Source of the DNA: Symsagittifera roscoffensis
Taxonomy: Eukaryota; Xenacoelomorpha; Acoela; Convolutidae
Assembly: GCF_963678635.1 (NCBI RefSeq)
Contig: NC_087063.1
Location: forward strand, 38,826,759 to 38,890,758
Direction: 5' to 3'
DNA length: 64,000 nt
The position numbers and the translations under genes were made by a program. The notes below the pieces were generated by a model, which was given only the letters and a program-made list of their open reading frames with translations, was not told the DNA's origin and ran no database searches. Below, piece after piece: positions 26,526-40,312 of this stretch (position 1 is its first letter; each line of letters opens with the position of its first letter).

Positions 26526-27374
26526 TGAGACATTGAAAAATTTTTGATTTCTTAAATTTAATTCAACCAAAGCACTATAACAAATATTTCGCAAATAACA
26601 GGCCAAAAGATCCGCTCTTGGGACTTTTTTTTTGAAAAATTAGTATCTAGATAATAAGAAACGACATAGAGAAGATAGTACTCAAAGAGCTTTTGGGGGC
26701 CAGATTTCGAATTAGCAAGGAGGGTGATCCCCTAATTCTGCTACTGCTTGCGAATGTCTGGACATACCAAACTTTGGTAGCTAAAGTCTGGGCATATCAA
26801 AACTTTGTCACTAAAGTCTGGACATAAAGTCGCCAAAGTCTAGACGCATACCAAAATTTGTTCGCGAAATTTTAAAAATAAAGACACAGAAGTCTGGTCA
26901 TACCAAAATTTGGTCGCAAAAGTTAGTAAATAAAGCCCCGAAAGTCTGAACCCACATTCTTAAGACTTTCGTGACTGGCGCGACTCATGTCTCATGTCCA
27001 GACTTTCCAGACTTAAGCTCTCGGCACGACTTTGCAATTTGGGTCTAAATTCGGATGCAGCACGACGCACAAAGTCTGGACATGAGTCTGCGACCTTGAT
27101 CCGGGTCAATTTAATTTCAAACGGTGTTTGAGCTGATTGTATTGCCGCTTACGCAACAAAATAAATCCCACTTTAAAATTAAAAAACTGGCAAACTTATT
27201 TTTCGTAGCTCAGGGCTTTGCTACTTTTCAGATAGTATCAAAAAAGTCGATAGAGCCGAAAGTTTTCTGAAGAAAAAAACCTCATCGGTCAGAAATATTC
27301 CGTCATTTTCTTCGAAAAGCGGTTAGAACAAAAATAACTGAGATTCATTATTGGACTAAGGAGTAGCACAAACA
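26526..27374. repeat. Intron DNA with GTCTGGACATACC minisatellite
   Basis: From about 26756 to 26950, 30-50-bp degenerate units built on AAAGTCTGGACATACCAAAATTTGGTCGC are arranged in tandem. Related but inverted motifs follow up to about 27100. At 27240-27330 there is a small fragment of the fold-back family (ATATTCCGTCATTTTCTTCG). No gene is seen. Confidence 0.6.
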
Positions 27375-27378
27375 TATT
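27375..27378. repeat. Target-site duplication TATT, left
   Basis: TATT precedes the copy B 5' LTR and recurs at 40662-40665 after the 3' LTR. Confidence 0.7.
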
Positions 27379-27766
27379 TGGAACCAATTTAATACTATTA
27401 TTTATAACCAAATTAAATTATTGATAAAACTATCGCTAGAAAATACTTCTTACTAGCCAATCATGATTCATAACTAACACTTACAATAATTTGTAAGGCT
27501 GAAACTGTTTATAGTTTCAGCCAGAACAGAATTAATTTAACTTAGCAAGCAGTTGCTCTTCTCCAGAACAGTTCCTGATATCTTCTCTCGCAAATAACAA
27601 TATACACTAGATCCATTGAGACTGGGATATGTAGGAGTAAGGTTAGGATTGGTATTAGACTAAGAAATTGCACGAATCTATCTGGCCGAAAATAAGATAG
27701 CGTGTCGAACAGGCGGTGTACCTTATCTGAGAATACTCTATAAGTGAGCCACCCGGCCTAAACTCA
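27379..27766 (+). repeat. 5' LTR of copy B
   Basis: It starts TGGAACC, ends CTCA, and is alignable with copy A's LTR throughout (for example CCAATCATGAT and CACTAGATC...TGAGACT). Confidence 0.85.
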
Positions 27767-27768
27767 TC

Positions 27769-27786
27769 TGGTTTGACCAAGAGTCT
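27769..27786 (+). promoter_or_regulatory. Primer-binding site of copy B
   Basis: TGGTTTGACCAAGAGTCT lies two bases after the LTR, at the same place as copy A's TGGTGCGACCATAAGTCT. The differences are consistent with decay or a different tRNA. Confidence 0.6.
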
Positions 27787-28255
27787 CAAACAAGACCTCA
27801 ACAATTCTAGATATAGACAACAAACCAAAAGTAGAGATAAGATCTAAGATCCAAACACGTAACGCAAAATCATAAGAAGTATTGAAAAACTACCTCCACG
27901 TCTCAATCAGTTTAATCAATACCAACGAGTATTCAAGCTTACATCAGGTCAAAACCCAAACAGCGGATTAAGCTTCTGTGCCGTGAATCGAAAAAGCTGA
28001 CTGCAAAGGCTTCTTCTCTACAAGGTTATCAATGCAGTACATTTTCTTTCACTAATATGAAATAAATTACTTGGAGCAGTGAAGTTCTTTTCCAAGACGA
28101 ATATCGTTCAATGATGTATAACTAAAAATATATAATACCAAGAAAAAAGATTTAAGAACTATGAAAACAATTTATAAAATTATGAATAAAATTAATCTAC
28201 AAACTTTCAAAGTTACTGCAGATTTGAAACAAATTTTAAAAATCAAACAAAAATA

Positions 28256-30253
28256 AAATTAGTTAGTATAAAAATTTAAACTAGTTTCATCAAAATTATA
28301 AAATCTTCATTTCTTCTCAAAGACTCGAAACTTCATCCTTTCAACCGTTGTGCTTCTTTGGTTCTTATCGTAAAATATAACACATAATCTTTCAAAAAAC
28401 TGATAAAATATTATTTTTTAACTTTAAACAAATTTTTTCTTAAAACCCTAATCTTTTATTAATCTTTACCCTTTAAATTAAATCTTATCTAAGCCTATCT
28501 TTGTTGTGAAATACCTTAAATACTCTTTAAGCCAGATCGTTAAGGCTATCCTTGGAACTTTCAATTTTAACTGAATTTTAATTTCAAATCCTTCTAAAAT
28601 ACTTGATCATCAAGGCTTTCATTAGATCAATTAGAAGAATTATGTTCTCCCCAGCTCATAATACCAGTGTCTAACTACCTCAAACGTCGAATCACTATTC
28701 AATTCTTACCAACCACCCAAGATTAATAGAAGTTTTTGAATAACTAACTAATTTAATTAAGATAAACAGTGAAGAACTTCGGTTATTCATCCTTCACTTG
28801 AGCCCCTTCTCTTAGACCTCTTAGGCTAAAACAAATCTCAAAATTAGTAAGATTTAAAACAGTTTCTAAAAATCTACTTGAGTTCTATTTTTATCTGAAC
28901 CTTGTGGATTGATTTACTAATCTTCAACCCTGGATCACAAATCACACCCGAAGTAAGACTATGTTTCTTATAGAACTTAACCATTTGAGAAAGTATCCAA
29001 TCATTCTAGCGAATTGATGTACTCTTTCTATCCAACCTGTCATTACTTGAGAATCTGTCCCCAGGGTTAAGTTACCGTCACAAAAATTATAAGGACTAAC
29101 ACTTTAGGACATAAAGAACCTAACACCTGGCCTGGACTTCGCAACCACCACTGTAACTCTTATGTTAAGAGATACTCTGATCACAAATAAACAATCTTTC
29201 TTCAAAAATGTCTATATAAAAAAGAAAAATACGATATTGTAATAACACTACAAAAACAAAAGATAGGATACACGAGATCAAAAAAACAAACAAAAAAGAA
29301 GCCAATAATCTTAAAACAAAAACAAAGCATTATTCAAAAATTTTTTAGAACGTGAAACGCAGGTTCGGAATCTGCCTCAACAACGATACAAGAACTTCAA
29401 AACCTTCAAGATCTACTCCACGACAAACATGAATCAGAAAAAAAGCCAAAGATTTTTTTTGGAATCTTTTTACAAAAGGTAAACGCAGAACAAAAATATC
29501 TTCGCAAACCAGTAAGACAATACAATTGGAATCAACCAATAAGATATATTGAAATTTACACATAAACCGTCATTCCGCACAAAAAAATGATTACATACGA
29601 TGATAATTTTGACAATGACTGTATGGTTCCCTGTGTTATTCATCCACAAAGCGAACCCGCTAAAGGACTAATACAACTTCGCCACAATCTAATCTTAAAT
29701 TTGTTTGAAAAAGGAAATTGTCCATGTAACCCAAAACTTCCTGAAGCGAAAATAAAAAGATAAATATTTGACCACTACCTACCAGATATCAGTCAAATCA
29801 CTTCATATTATGGCATATTTACTATTGAAATTCGTACACTACAGTCATCAAATCAACCATCACACCGATTACAAACGGATGATATAGAATAAGAATTCTC
29901 AAACTTTTTTTACAGAAAAAAATCGAAAAATTTTTCTGCAACAAAATTCACACAGAACAAACTCAATTTTCACAAAATTTTCTTTTTTTGCCATTATTTA
30001 TAGATATGCTTTTATATTAGACAAATGAAACATTTTTTGTATCACCACCACAAACATCTCGACACGCAATAGTAAGACGCAAAATAGTTTTTTTTTCACG
30101 ACTACTAAACTCCATTCATAAACCTTTCACCAACAGTGAAATATCAAAAATAGTTAAAGGGGATAAGCAAAGAATTATAGCTTGGTTCATTATAATTAGT
30201 TCGAACACAATTTAGACCTAACATCAGATACAATAAAAAAGTTCACCGATCTC
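28256..30253 (+). repeat. Internal tandem duplication of copy B, unit 1
   Basis: About 2.0 kb, nearly identical to 30262-32241. It covers leader sequence, an ORF-A remnant (about 29220-29570, ending with YNWNQPIR at 29531-29554) and the start of Gag (from about 29587). Only scattered substitutions and short indels separate the units, so duplication is much later than the divergence of the LTRs. Confidence 0.88.
29220..29940 (+). pseudogene. Copy B ORF-A and Gag N-terminus remnants (first set)
   Basis: The ORF-A relative keeps the KYDIVI segment, a basic stretch and YNWNQPIR, but has a stop in the middle. A Gag-like start follows at about 29587 (MITYDDNFDND), alignable with copy A Gag through the NLILNL and TDD regions, with a premature stop after AKIKR-like sequence. 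Neither is translatable in full. Confidence 0.65.
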
Positions 30254-30261
30254 TAAATAAA

Positions 30262-32241
30262 AAATTAGTTAGTATAAAAATTTAAACTAGTTTCATCAAA
30301 AATATAAAATCTTCATTTCTTCTCAAAGACTCGAAACTTCATCCTTTCAACCGTTGTGCTACTTTGGTTCTTATCGTAAAATATAACACATAATCTTTCA
30401 AAAAACTAATAAAATATTATTTTTTAACTTTAAACAAATTTTTTCTTAAAACCCTAATCTTTTATTAATCTTTACCCTTTAAATTAAATCTTATCTAAGC
30501 CTATCTTTGTTGTGAAATACCTTAAATCCTCTTTAAGCCAGATCGTTAAGGCTATCCTTGGAACTTTCAATTTTAACTGAATTTTAATTTCAAATCCTTC
30601 TAAAATACTTGATCATCAAGGCTTTCATTAGATCAATTAGAAGAATTATGTTCTCCCCAGCTCATAATACAAGTGTCTAACTACCTCAAACGTCGAATCA
30701 CTATTCAACTCTTACCAACCACCCAAGATTAATAGAAGTTTTTGAATAACTAACTAATTTAATTAAGATAAACAGTGAAGAACTTCGGTTATTCATCCTT
30801 CACTTGAGCCCCTTCTCTTAGACCTCTTAGGCTAAAACAAATCTCAAAATTAGTAAGATTTAAAACAGTTTCTAAAAATCTACTTGAGTTTTAATTTTAC
30901 CTGAACCATGTGGATTGATTTACTAATCTTCAACCCTGGATCACAAATCACACCCGAAGTAAGACTATGTTTCTTATAGAACTTAACCATTTGAGAAAGT
31001 ATCCAATCATTCTAGCGAATTGATATACTCTTTCTATCCAACCTGTCATTACTCGAGAATCTGTCCCCAGGGTTAAGTTACCGTCACAAAAATTATAAGG
31101 ACTAACACTTTAGGACATAAAGAACCTAACACCTGGCCTGGACTTCGCAACCACCGCTGTAACTCTTATGTTAAGAGATACTCTGATCACAAATAAACAA
31201 TCTTTCTTCAAAAATGTCTATATAAAAAAGAAAAATACGATCTTGTAATAACACTACAAAAACAAAAGATAGGATACACGAGATCGAAAAAACAAACAAA
31301 AAAGAAGCCAACAATCTTCAATTCAAAAAATTTTTAGAACGTGAAACGCAGGTTCGGAATCTGCCTCAACAACGATACAAGAACTTCAAAACCTTCAAGA
31401 TCTACTCCACGACAAACATGAATCAGAAAAAAAGCCAAAGATTTTTTTTGGAATCTTTTTACAAAAGGTAAACGCAGAACAAAAATAACTTCGCAAACCA
31501 GTAAGACAATACAATTGGAATCAACCAATAAGATATATTGAAATTTACACATAAACCGTCATTCCGCACAAAAAAATGATTACATACGATGATAATTTTG
31601 ACAATGACTGTATGGTTCCCTGTGTTATTCATCCACAAAGCGAACCCGCTAAAGGACTAATACAACTTCGCCACAATCTAATCTTAAATTAGTTTGAAAA
31701 AGGAAATTGTCCATGTAACCCAAAACTTCCTGAAGCGAAAATAAAAAGATAAATATTTGACCACTACCTACCAGGTATCAGTCAAATCACTTCATATTAT
31801 GGCATATTTACTATTGAAATTCGTACACTACAGTCATCAAATCAACCATCACACCGATTACAAACGGATGATATAGAATTAGAATTCTCAAACTTTTTTT
31901 ACAGAAAAAAATCGAAAAATTTTTCTGCAACAAATTTCACACAAAACAAACTCAATTTTCACAAAATTTTCTTTTTTTGCCATTATTTATAGATATGTTT
32001 TTATATTAGACAAATGAAACATTTTTTGTATCACCACCACAAACATCTCGACACGCAATAGTAAGACGCAAAATAGTTTTTTTTCACGACTACTAAACTC
32101 CATTCATAAACCTTTCACCAACAGTGAAATATCAAAAATAGTTAAAGGGGATAAGCAAAGAATTTTAGATTGGTTCATTATAAATAGTTCGAACACAATT
32201 TAGACCTAACATCAGATACAATAAAAAATTTCACCGATCTC
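30262..32241 (+). repeat. Internal tandem duplication of copy B, unit 2
   Basis: Second unit of the roughly 2-kb duplication, joined to unit 1 by about 8 bases (TAAATAAA). It includes a 30-bp deletion near 31315 relative to unit 1. Confidence 0.88.
31210..31925 (+). pseudogene. Copy B ORF-A and Gag N-terminus remnants (second set)
   Basis: Duplicate of the remnants at 29220-29940, with the same disruptions and the same YNWNQPIR motif (31520-31543). Confidence 0.6.
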
Positions 32242-32499
32242 GTGATGCAATAAAAATTTTCAGCTCATAAACGAACAATGAAACAAAACTAGCAGACAAA
32301 ACAAATCATCTATGGAACACTGAATGTTCTCATGAATTTTTTTAAATATCCCAAACAATAATGCAAGCGCAGCAATTGCAATTTTTTCCGTACACAGAGA
32401 TAATTTAAGAATAACTCCACTCACAACTGACACCACACACTTAAATTGAAACGCAATTTTTAATGATGGGACAAGCAAAAATTGTTTAAATTCAACCTT

Positions 32500-34200
32500 T
32501 ATGAAAACACAGGAAACCCTTAACGGTACTAGAAGCTTAACACAACAAGATATTCAAACTCCATCATACTTTGTAGACGAAGAAGCAGTTGAATTAATAT
32601 CTGTAGCAACACAACAAAACAATTTCCCCACTCATCCAACACCTGCAAGACCACATAACCCGAATAATACTCCTTTTCCACTGACAAAATCACAATAAAC
32701 AGTTAAACCATCAGTTGTACTGATATATTCACATATAGATTGTTAAACAAACACACTTATAACTAAAAAATGAACATCTAATACAGAAAAACACTCAATT
32801 GGAAACAGCTTTGCAAAACATAACTATGATTTTTTTTAGCTTAGTAGTATTGGTAATCCGATAGTTAGACCACTCTAACAGCACAAAATTAATTACAAGA
32901 ACACAATTATACAAAACAGGCGCCGAAACGAATATCTTAATCTATAAATTTCAACGATTAAAGAAAACCTCAGACCGACAGAACTGAAAATTACTCAATT
33001 TTTTAACAAAATAAAAACCCAACTAACAAGTAAGTCATAGGAAAACAACCACAAAATTCTGAAGATGAAGAATATTGAAGATTGTTTTCATCAAAATCCA
33101 CAAAATTGTAATAATCAACAAAAAAAGTCACTAGAATTTTTTAAATCAACCAAATTACATTTTTCAACCAGATTTTTTTGAACCTTACATAAACTTCAAC
33201 ACCCAAGGCAAACGCAACAATAACCTCCTGAACGACAAAACTTTGCCTCACCTAATATTAGCATACAATCGCAAGGCTATGCAAATAAACAAAGTTACCA
33301 ACACGAATCAATGAGAAACGAAATCTCATTACCATACTCATTACAACAACATGAAATTACAAAAAAATTGTCTTAAAAACATTAAACAAACAGCAATCAC
33401 AGCAGAGTCACACTAAATGACACTGAACCCATACCTTATGGATGGATCATCCAACTAATAAACCACTCAGATAAACCATTACTAATATACCAACAGATCC
33501 TGATTACTCAGTAGAAGACTACTTAAATGCTGTTACAGCAAATTGATCTCAAACATGGGCCCAGAACCTAAAAATACAACTCTTCAATAAAATTGGATTC
33601 ACAGACGCACAGCATTACTACAAATCTTACTAGCTCAAAAAACATTTTCAGGTTTTCAGTTTTACACATAGAAATTAAATCCGATTGGAAACGGTTTACA
33701 CTAAAATTTTCAAAAATGTCAACGACTCTGAACAAAATAAACATGCAATGAAACAGATGATCACAAAAAGATGAAGATGATAGAAATTCTAAAGATGACT
33801 TTAACGCCACAATTAGGAAAATTGCAAAAAAGAGAATATGACATCCATAATCAATCCGAGAAGCCGATATAGATTTCCGAAAACTAGTAGACAAAGTAAC
33901 ACAAGCTGAAACGACAAGGAAACTAGAAGAAACGGAAAAATTAAAACTACAATACGTCAATAATTTTTAAACAACAACATCATTTTTTAACAAAATTCAA
34001 GACTCTGACAATGATTTAGCAGAAAAAATTACTCAAATTGTAAACATTTATGAAACCAACCCAATTTTTAAAAGTAAAACTTCAATCAAAAATTGGTGTA
34101 GCTTTAGCCGCAGATATGGATATAGCATTGCTGAATGCAGAAAAAAACAACAAGATAAATTAAATAAACCACCAGAATACAAAGAAATAAACAAATATTT
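32500..34200 (+). pseudogene. Copy B Gag remnant
   Basis: Homology to copy A Gag is clear in scattered frames. The segment GTRSLTQQDIQTPS lies at 32524-32565. The capsid region at about 33415-34020 aligns with copy A's YLMGGSS, DPEYSVEDY and LNAVTAN stretches and with the C-terminal helices, and a degraded zinc knuckle (RRYGYSIAEC) is at about 34100. Many stops and frame changes are present. Confidence 0.75.
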
Positions 34201-34880
34201 TTCCTTAATATTTGAAAGCTATGGTAATTACAGATCCCAGTCCCCTTTTTCTAATTAAAATCGCGGAAGATCACCAGATCGATGAAATTCACAGAAATAT
34301 TCAGAATATCGATATAGCAGATCCAACAGCCGAAACAATCAGCATCGAAATAATTACTCTATATCGAACTCTAATAGAGGTAATTAGTCTAACTGTAACA
34401 AAAAGAGCTCATATTCAAACCCCCGGAAAAGAAACTATTCATTTGACCGCTCAAGAATTTCTTCAAAGAATAGCAATTGCAATTATTCAACTAATCGTAA
34501 TGAAAACTACTCTAATAATAGATCACAAAATGTTTTAACAACAGACCGTACAATAATAATTTTATTAATAGATCCCGTGATAATTCAGGATATAGAAACA
34601 ACAACTATCAGAACAGATCAAGAAAGTTTTCTAAGTCACCACATTGAAATAACTCACAATGGTCAAATTGACAAAATCAAAACTGCAGAAATAGTACACC
34701 AAAAAATCAAAAACAAATCAACCAAAAAGATTCTACAAAAGAAACAAGCCCAGACCTCCCAGGTATTGACATTACAGAAACTTCCGAGTTATAACTAAAC
34801 CATATTCACTGTGAAAGCACATATGACGAAGGTGAAACAGAAAACACATTTATTATTAACAGGCTTAGATTAGATCATGA
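34200..34880 (+). pseudogene. Copy B Arg/Ser/Asn-rich tract remnant
   Basis: The DNA repeats short AAT/AGA/TCC-rich units equivalent to the Asn/Ser/Arg tract between zinc knuckle and protease in copy A. The protease itself (DSGAES) is not found, so a deletion between about 34860 and 34970 is likely. Confidence 0.55.
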
Positions 34881-36290
34881 ATACGAAACACCAATTGTAT
34901 CGAATTATTGCCAAAATGATTATTCTAATTTCCAAGTTCTATGATTATTCTATATCCCACTTAAACCTGACGCAGTTTTCAAGTTACAACGCGCGTGCAA
35001 CTAAAGTTCCAATACACTTACAAGATAATTTGAGCAGACTTTCAGACAATCTTGAAAAACATGACGTTATCTCACCAATAAACAAAGAATTACAACTCCA
35101 AAAAAAAAAACATTTATAAATTCAGTTATTATTCTCGCTAAAGGAGAAGCACTAAAAATAGTTCTAATTGCACGATACTTAAACTCTCTATTTTATTTTA
35201 AAAAAATGCAAATGGACCATGGAACCAACACAAGTAATACTCATAAAAGTAAATGGACACTGTTATACTACAACAGATACGAATAGTGGGTATAATCAAA
35301 TACCATTTGAAGAACAATTACGTCGATTGTCACAATTTGTCTTGTCATTAGAAATAAACAATACGAGATTATTACACTAATTTACGGCATATCTATAGAA
35401 CCAGCAGTTTTTTCTGCTTTTATAAGTAAGTTTTTAGGCCACTAATTTTAGGTAAAAACGTCATGAAAAGAAAACATGAAAAGAAAACATGAAAGCAGCC
35501 CCAGATAAATCATGTTTTTTCGTCACTCTTGTAAAACTCTTTGGAGATATTATTGAAGGCACCACAATAACACTTTTAAATTCCCGAATACTTGTGATTG
35601 TGAAACTCCAACCACAATCAAATAAAAAGAAAATCCATGAACTCATGAAATGCAATTGTTTTTTGGGTAAAAATGTTTATTTAATGCAAGTATATCTCAG
35701 AAAATTCTACAAACTTCTTAGACAACAAAATAATTTTGAATGGACCTTAGAACATCAAAAACGCATCGATGAAACTAAAACCCTTCTCACAGATCAAAAC
35801 TCAAATACAATTCCAGACTAAAATCAACCGTTCTATGCTATATGCGATGCTTCCAATTTTTGAATTGGCGCAACACTTTTAAAATCTCATCAAGGCACTG
35901 AAAAATGAACCTTATATCAGCAATATTAAGATTTTTTACAAGCAGAACTCAGAAATTCCACACTTATGAGAGAAAGTACAGCCATCATATATACCTTAAC
36001 AGAAGATGATTTCGTAATACTTGGATCAAAACATCTAACAGTTTATTTTACAGATCAAAAACCAATAAATTTTCTATTTACAAAGAAATTCAATCCTAAC
36101 CATAGAGTATATAGATTTCAACTCATTTCAATAAAATTTCGAAAGCTACATATAGTTTGGACAGAAGGCAAAACTCTTGCTTTACCATACACACTTAGTT
36201 GAAATACACCAACCGAATTACCTACACGAAAAACAACTGTAGAAATAACGCAAAAAATAAAGAGTTTTTATCGCAAAAGAGGAAACATCA
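34880..36290 (+). pseudogene. Copy B reverse transcriptase/RNase H remnant
   Basis: Segments of RT and RNase H are recognisable in several frames: RATKVPIHL at about 34990, an AAPDKSCFF match at 35493, QQNNFEW at 35725, and FTDQKPI with HRVYRFQL at about 36045-36130. The YLDD active-site region is missing or scrambled around 35450, where a short CATGAAAAGAAAA duplication is seen. It is inactive. Confidence 0.8.
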
Positions 36291-36649
36291 CCACGATTAG
36301 AATGTAAACACGCAGTAATCTTTGACTCCGATACCACACAAGTAAATACCTTAGAACAGTTTCCACTATGTCTAGATTGTCAAAACAACCATTACGAAGT
36401 AGATTAATTAGGTGAAGATACATTTAAACCTGTATATTCATCAAGGATAAAAAATAACACACAACTGAAAGTATATCAATAAAACTGTAACAAAACACAT
36501 CTTTTCCGTTAGTAGAAATAGAAAATTTAATGGACATAATGATTTTGTCAGGCCCTCCCGAATCAAGCCAAAAACACACAATCAATAAAAACTTCGATTT
36601 ACAAATCCCCTAGATAATATTCCCATATCTAAGAACAAAAAAATAAAAA

Positions 36650-36905
36650 AATGTTGCTCCACAACACAGAAGCTTTAACACAGTTCAGTCAATACAGAAA
36701 TAAAAAGACCTTGACTCTATAATCAGGCAGCTAAAATTTTGGCATAAATATAAAACAAAACCCTTTAAGGCCGTTTTTACAATCCTGGCAAACAAAACAT
36801 TACTTGGATATTTTCAAAAATTCAACAATATGACAAAAAAGACAAAACTGACATCCTAGAATAATATTACCTGGAAACAAAACTACCCTGTTTACCGCTA
36901 TGTCT
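36650..36905 (+). pseudogene. Copy B integrase N-terminal remnant
   Basis: The region aligns with the start of copy A integrase (WHKYKTKP and the CLPL segment). It stops abruptly near 36905, where sequence jumps to the env ectodomain (MSLSKLE-like). The zinc module and DDE core are gone. Confidence 0.65.
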
Positions 36906-38187
36906 AACACTAAGTCCAATTCGGAAAAGGACGTTTCAATAAATGTCACTCTCCAAATTAGAAATACTACATCATTTATGTGAATTAGAAAGAATACAAA
37001 AACTATAAATTCTCGCTTTAGCAGTACTAACAACACCTGACGCAGGCTATCTCTTGTCACTTACGAAGGAAACATCCTTTGGTATTACACTTGCACTAAA
37101 AAGTTCGCCACTTTATGTTTTGAAGACAAAACATGCTACCAACGCATACCTATGTTTTATAAGATTAAAATACATTTCTTAGACACCTTATCACACACAA
37201 AGTTTTTTGGGATACAGCTAACCCATGTGGATCGAAAAATAGCCACAATATAGTACAGCTTAACCTATACAAAGATAAATTTTATCTTCTAACTCCATAT
37301 CCCACCTTAATGCCACCTTTAAAAAAATTCTGACCTGAAAGCATGCGCGCAATCGCTTGTAACCTAAACATAGACCTACAATCAAAAAGCATTTACTCCG
37401 AAAAAGATATACAACATCAAATTCCAACACAACAGTTTCAAGAACTTCTTACTAAAATGGATACAATCCAGAGACAATCAATCGATCAAAATCTACAAAA
37501 ACTCGCTACAAAATCAGACAACTACCAACAAGACTACAGTGGATATTATAAAAACACTAAAAAACTATATACCTAAATGGAGAAAAATATTGGCCGCAAG
37601 ACATTTTACAAACAATTTTGAATATAAAAAAGAACTCCTAGCATTTCTAGGATGACCCCACTATATCTTAGAAAAACTGACTATATTATACGCAAGGTTC
37701 ATATTTATAGACTTCCCCTTCTCACTATGAAAAAAATTCTATTATACATGCGCAAAATACACATATGTCAACAGACAAGCTACCTTTGCACGCAATTTAT
37801 TTGAAGGCTTTTTTGGAATGTTTTCCGACACTTTTAAACAAGATCCTTCTTAACGCACAAATTTGCGATATAAAAAAAAACTATCTACAAAACTAGACAC
37901 ATAAGATACTCCGCATGACAATGCAAAAACGGCATCTAGAGCGACGTCACATTTACGCAATTTACAAAATCATCACCTTCTGTCAATAGTCCCACAAAGT
38001 TATAGAAATACACTTTTGTCCACCGAACGGATACTATACTCTATTGTTTTATAACGAAGCTCCATATCTCATATAACACTCCAACAACCCACTATTGACG
38101 ACAAATATGAGCAATTTGTTCAACAAACGCACACCCTAAAATTTTGTTCTCTAAGCAAAAATCTTTTCGCCCACCAGCCCACCATGA
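36906..38187 (+). pseudogene. Copy B envelope remnant (chuvirus glycoprotein-like)
   Basis: Diverged homologue of copy A's env central and C-terminal parts: LCELER, AGYLL, a CYQRIP segment, a PCGS segment, the QRQSIDQNL helix, and the LGWPHYILEK-like stem region before the membrane anchor. Stops and frame changes are frequent. The N-terminal third is deleted. Its end keeps the ATGA overlap with ORF-C at 38184-38187. It supports env as an inherited family component. Confidence 0.7.
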
Positions 38188-38990
38188 GCCGCCAAATTGG
38201 ATCCTTCAACCGTTCCATAACTATCTATCCAAATTTCAACGCCACGACTCCTTTATTACAATTTCAGACCTCACCTCTTATCCCTTACTCAGTTTATCTT
38301 CTAAAAACCACGCTTGGACTCAAATTAGTCGAATCAAACGGTTTTTGAAACCATTTCTAATTCTAATAACTCCCATATTGAAACTCCTGATGAATTCCTC
38401 GACTCTGAGTTAAGACCCACTAATTTTTCCCAACCGTTTTTTCAACCCATAGCACCACCTTTTCCTGTTGAACCCTCTCTTTCGAACTCCTCGCACACTC
38501 ACGCTACCCTTATTCTTTGCCAACTCTGATATAATGCACCCTCTGCACCTAGATGACAAACTTGAGCATGATTTAGATGAATTTATTACCCTCAGCATCA
38601 AATTCATAACACAAATAATTCAGTAACAATTCATCACCTAACCCACTCAGCATCCAACTCTGAATTCACTATCCCTTCTCCCTCACGCGTGCACACAGAA
38701 TTTTTATGAAACGACAACACCCTAACGCTAACCCACAATTCCTCATTAGCCGCTCAAAATCATCCGGAATTTCTCCCATCACCCACATCATACTAATACA
38801 CCTGAAGTTTGATACTTCACTTTTCCTTTTTCCTCCAATGTACCTACTACAACGGCGAGAACGTAGTCCAGAGAACACAATAGGTAGATCAACTTTCCCT
38901 ACTCCTCACACTTTCATGGATTTCCTACTATCACTCTACTAACCCACTAAAAGTACCCCTCAGAAAAAATCTCGACGATAAATAGATTCA
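38184..38990 (+). pseudogene. Copy B ORF-C remnant
   Basis: It starts MSRQIGSFNRS, close to copy A's MSRQLGSLHRS, and continues Ser/Pro/Thr-rich in broken frames. The conserved start next to the env stop supports the copy A ORF-C start. Confidence 0.6.
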
Positions 38991-39190
38991 TTGCACAAAA
39001 AGCTAACACTAAATAGATTCATTGCAAAAACAGCTAACAGATACCCTATTAACCATTACGATCATACTGTTCTAAGATTTATGAAAGAATCACCATATGA
39101 CACTGACCTTGACATCAATAAACAGTTAACCTTAAATTTTCTCTCGAAATCAAAAAACTTTTTCCATCTCGAAACTTTACACTAACACGG
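38991..39190 (+). pseudogene. Copy B ORF-D remnant
   Basis: A 64-codon open frame contains a segment alignable with residues 20-75 of copy A's 304-aa ORF-D, including YDHT, and F/K-rich neighbours. The rest is lost. Confidence 0.6.
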
Positions 39191-40312
39191 TTGGAAGGAA
39201 TTATCACTCAGCTTTAGCTAACAAACTCAGCTTACTAATGCGACAAAATCATTTGCATGTTTGAGAAAGTCTTACAGTACCCAAACCAGGTATAACCCAG
39301 ATAAAAACTGGATAAAATATTCTTTTGAAACCCACTTTCAAGTTCTATCAAAAAACGATTGAAACACCAAAACACCAAAAGAGCAACACATAACATATTA
39401 ATCTGTTTTTGATAAAAATATTTAACCAAAAAAAGACAAAGAGAAAATCACCTGATAAAAAAGAACAAAAAACCGAACACAAAAAAAAGACTCTGCTCAG
39501 AGAGTCGATAAAATTAAACTCCCGCAACTGGCCTAACCCACCACTTAAGGATGTACTGAACATGCTCTATAGCCAAACTCACCCCACGCGCTACACCACG
39601 CTTGTAACATGCACTCCTATTTTTGACTAGAGTAGCTCCAGGGTGAACGACTCTTTAAAATAAGCGATTTAGTAAAAAACGCTTTAGCGACAACAAATTA
39701 ATAGAATTCATAACTAGAACTGATCTCACTAACAAGATGCAGATATCAATATACAATATAAAAAGATTTCTTAGACCAAAAGAAACGAGCAGCAAAGGGA
39801 GATGAAAACTCGATGACATTCCGACTCTGTAATTGCAAATCTTCTGGTTTGTTGCCGTGGTCACAACCACCACAGGATTTGAAGTATGAAACCAATGTCA
39901 AGGCAATGGTACTCATTAAAGAACAACAATTGCCAACTCGATGTTGAATTCACATACGAATCGTAGTCACTTGACGCTTCACACAGAGAAGTCAAACCCT
40001 ATCTCGCTACTCGATGAATACTTGAGAATGCACGTACTCTCGCTCTAACTTAACGAAATCAACACATCATTGTGTAAATCTGAAATCCTGACACGACCAC
40101 TCAACACGATCACTAAACCCACTTCTGAAGCAACTGTACCTCTTTTTTCTCTACGAAGACAACTAAGCCTTAGCCCGAGAAACTGTTTCTTTCTCCTTTT
40201 CACGCAAGCACTGCTTCAAACTAATCTACTCCAAGAATCAAGAAACTTCTCCATCCATCCTTCACAACAACCAAGATTTAACTGAAAAAATTTCTAAACC
40301 CCGCTGGATGGG
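39191..40312 (+). other. 3' non-coding region of copy B
   Basis: Counterpart of copy A's 608-2124, partly alignable, ending in the GGATGGG tract (40306-40312). Open frames here look accidental. Confidence 0.5.

Noticed and set aside
29345..31552. Two identical-looking 72-codon minus-strand frames
   Set aside because: They are antisense to the duplicated ORF-A remnants of copy B and are repeated only because that region is duplicated.
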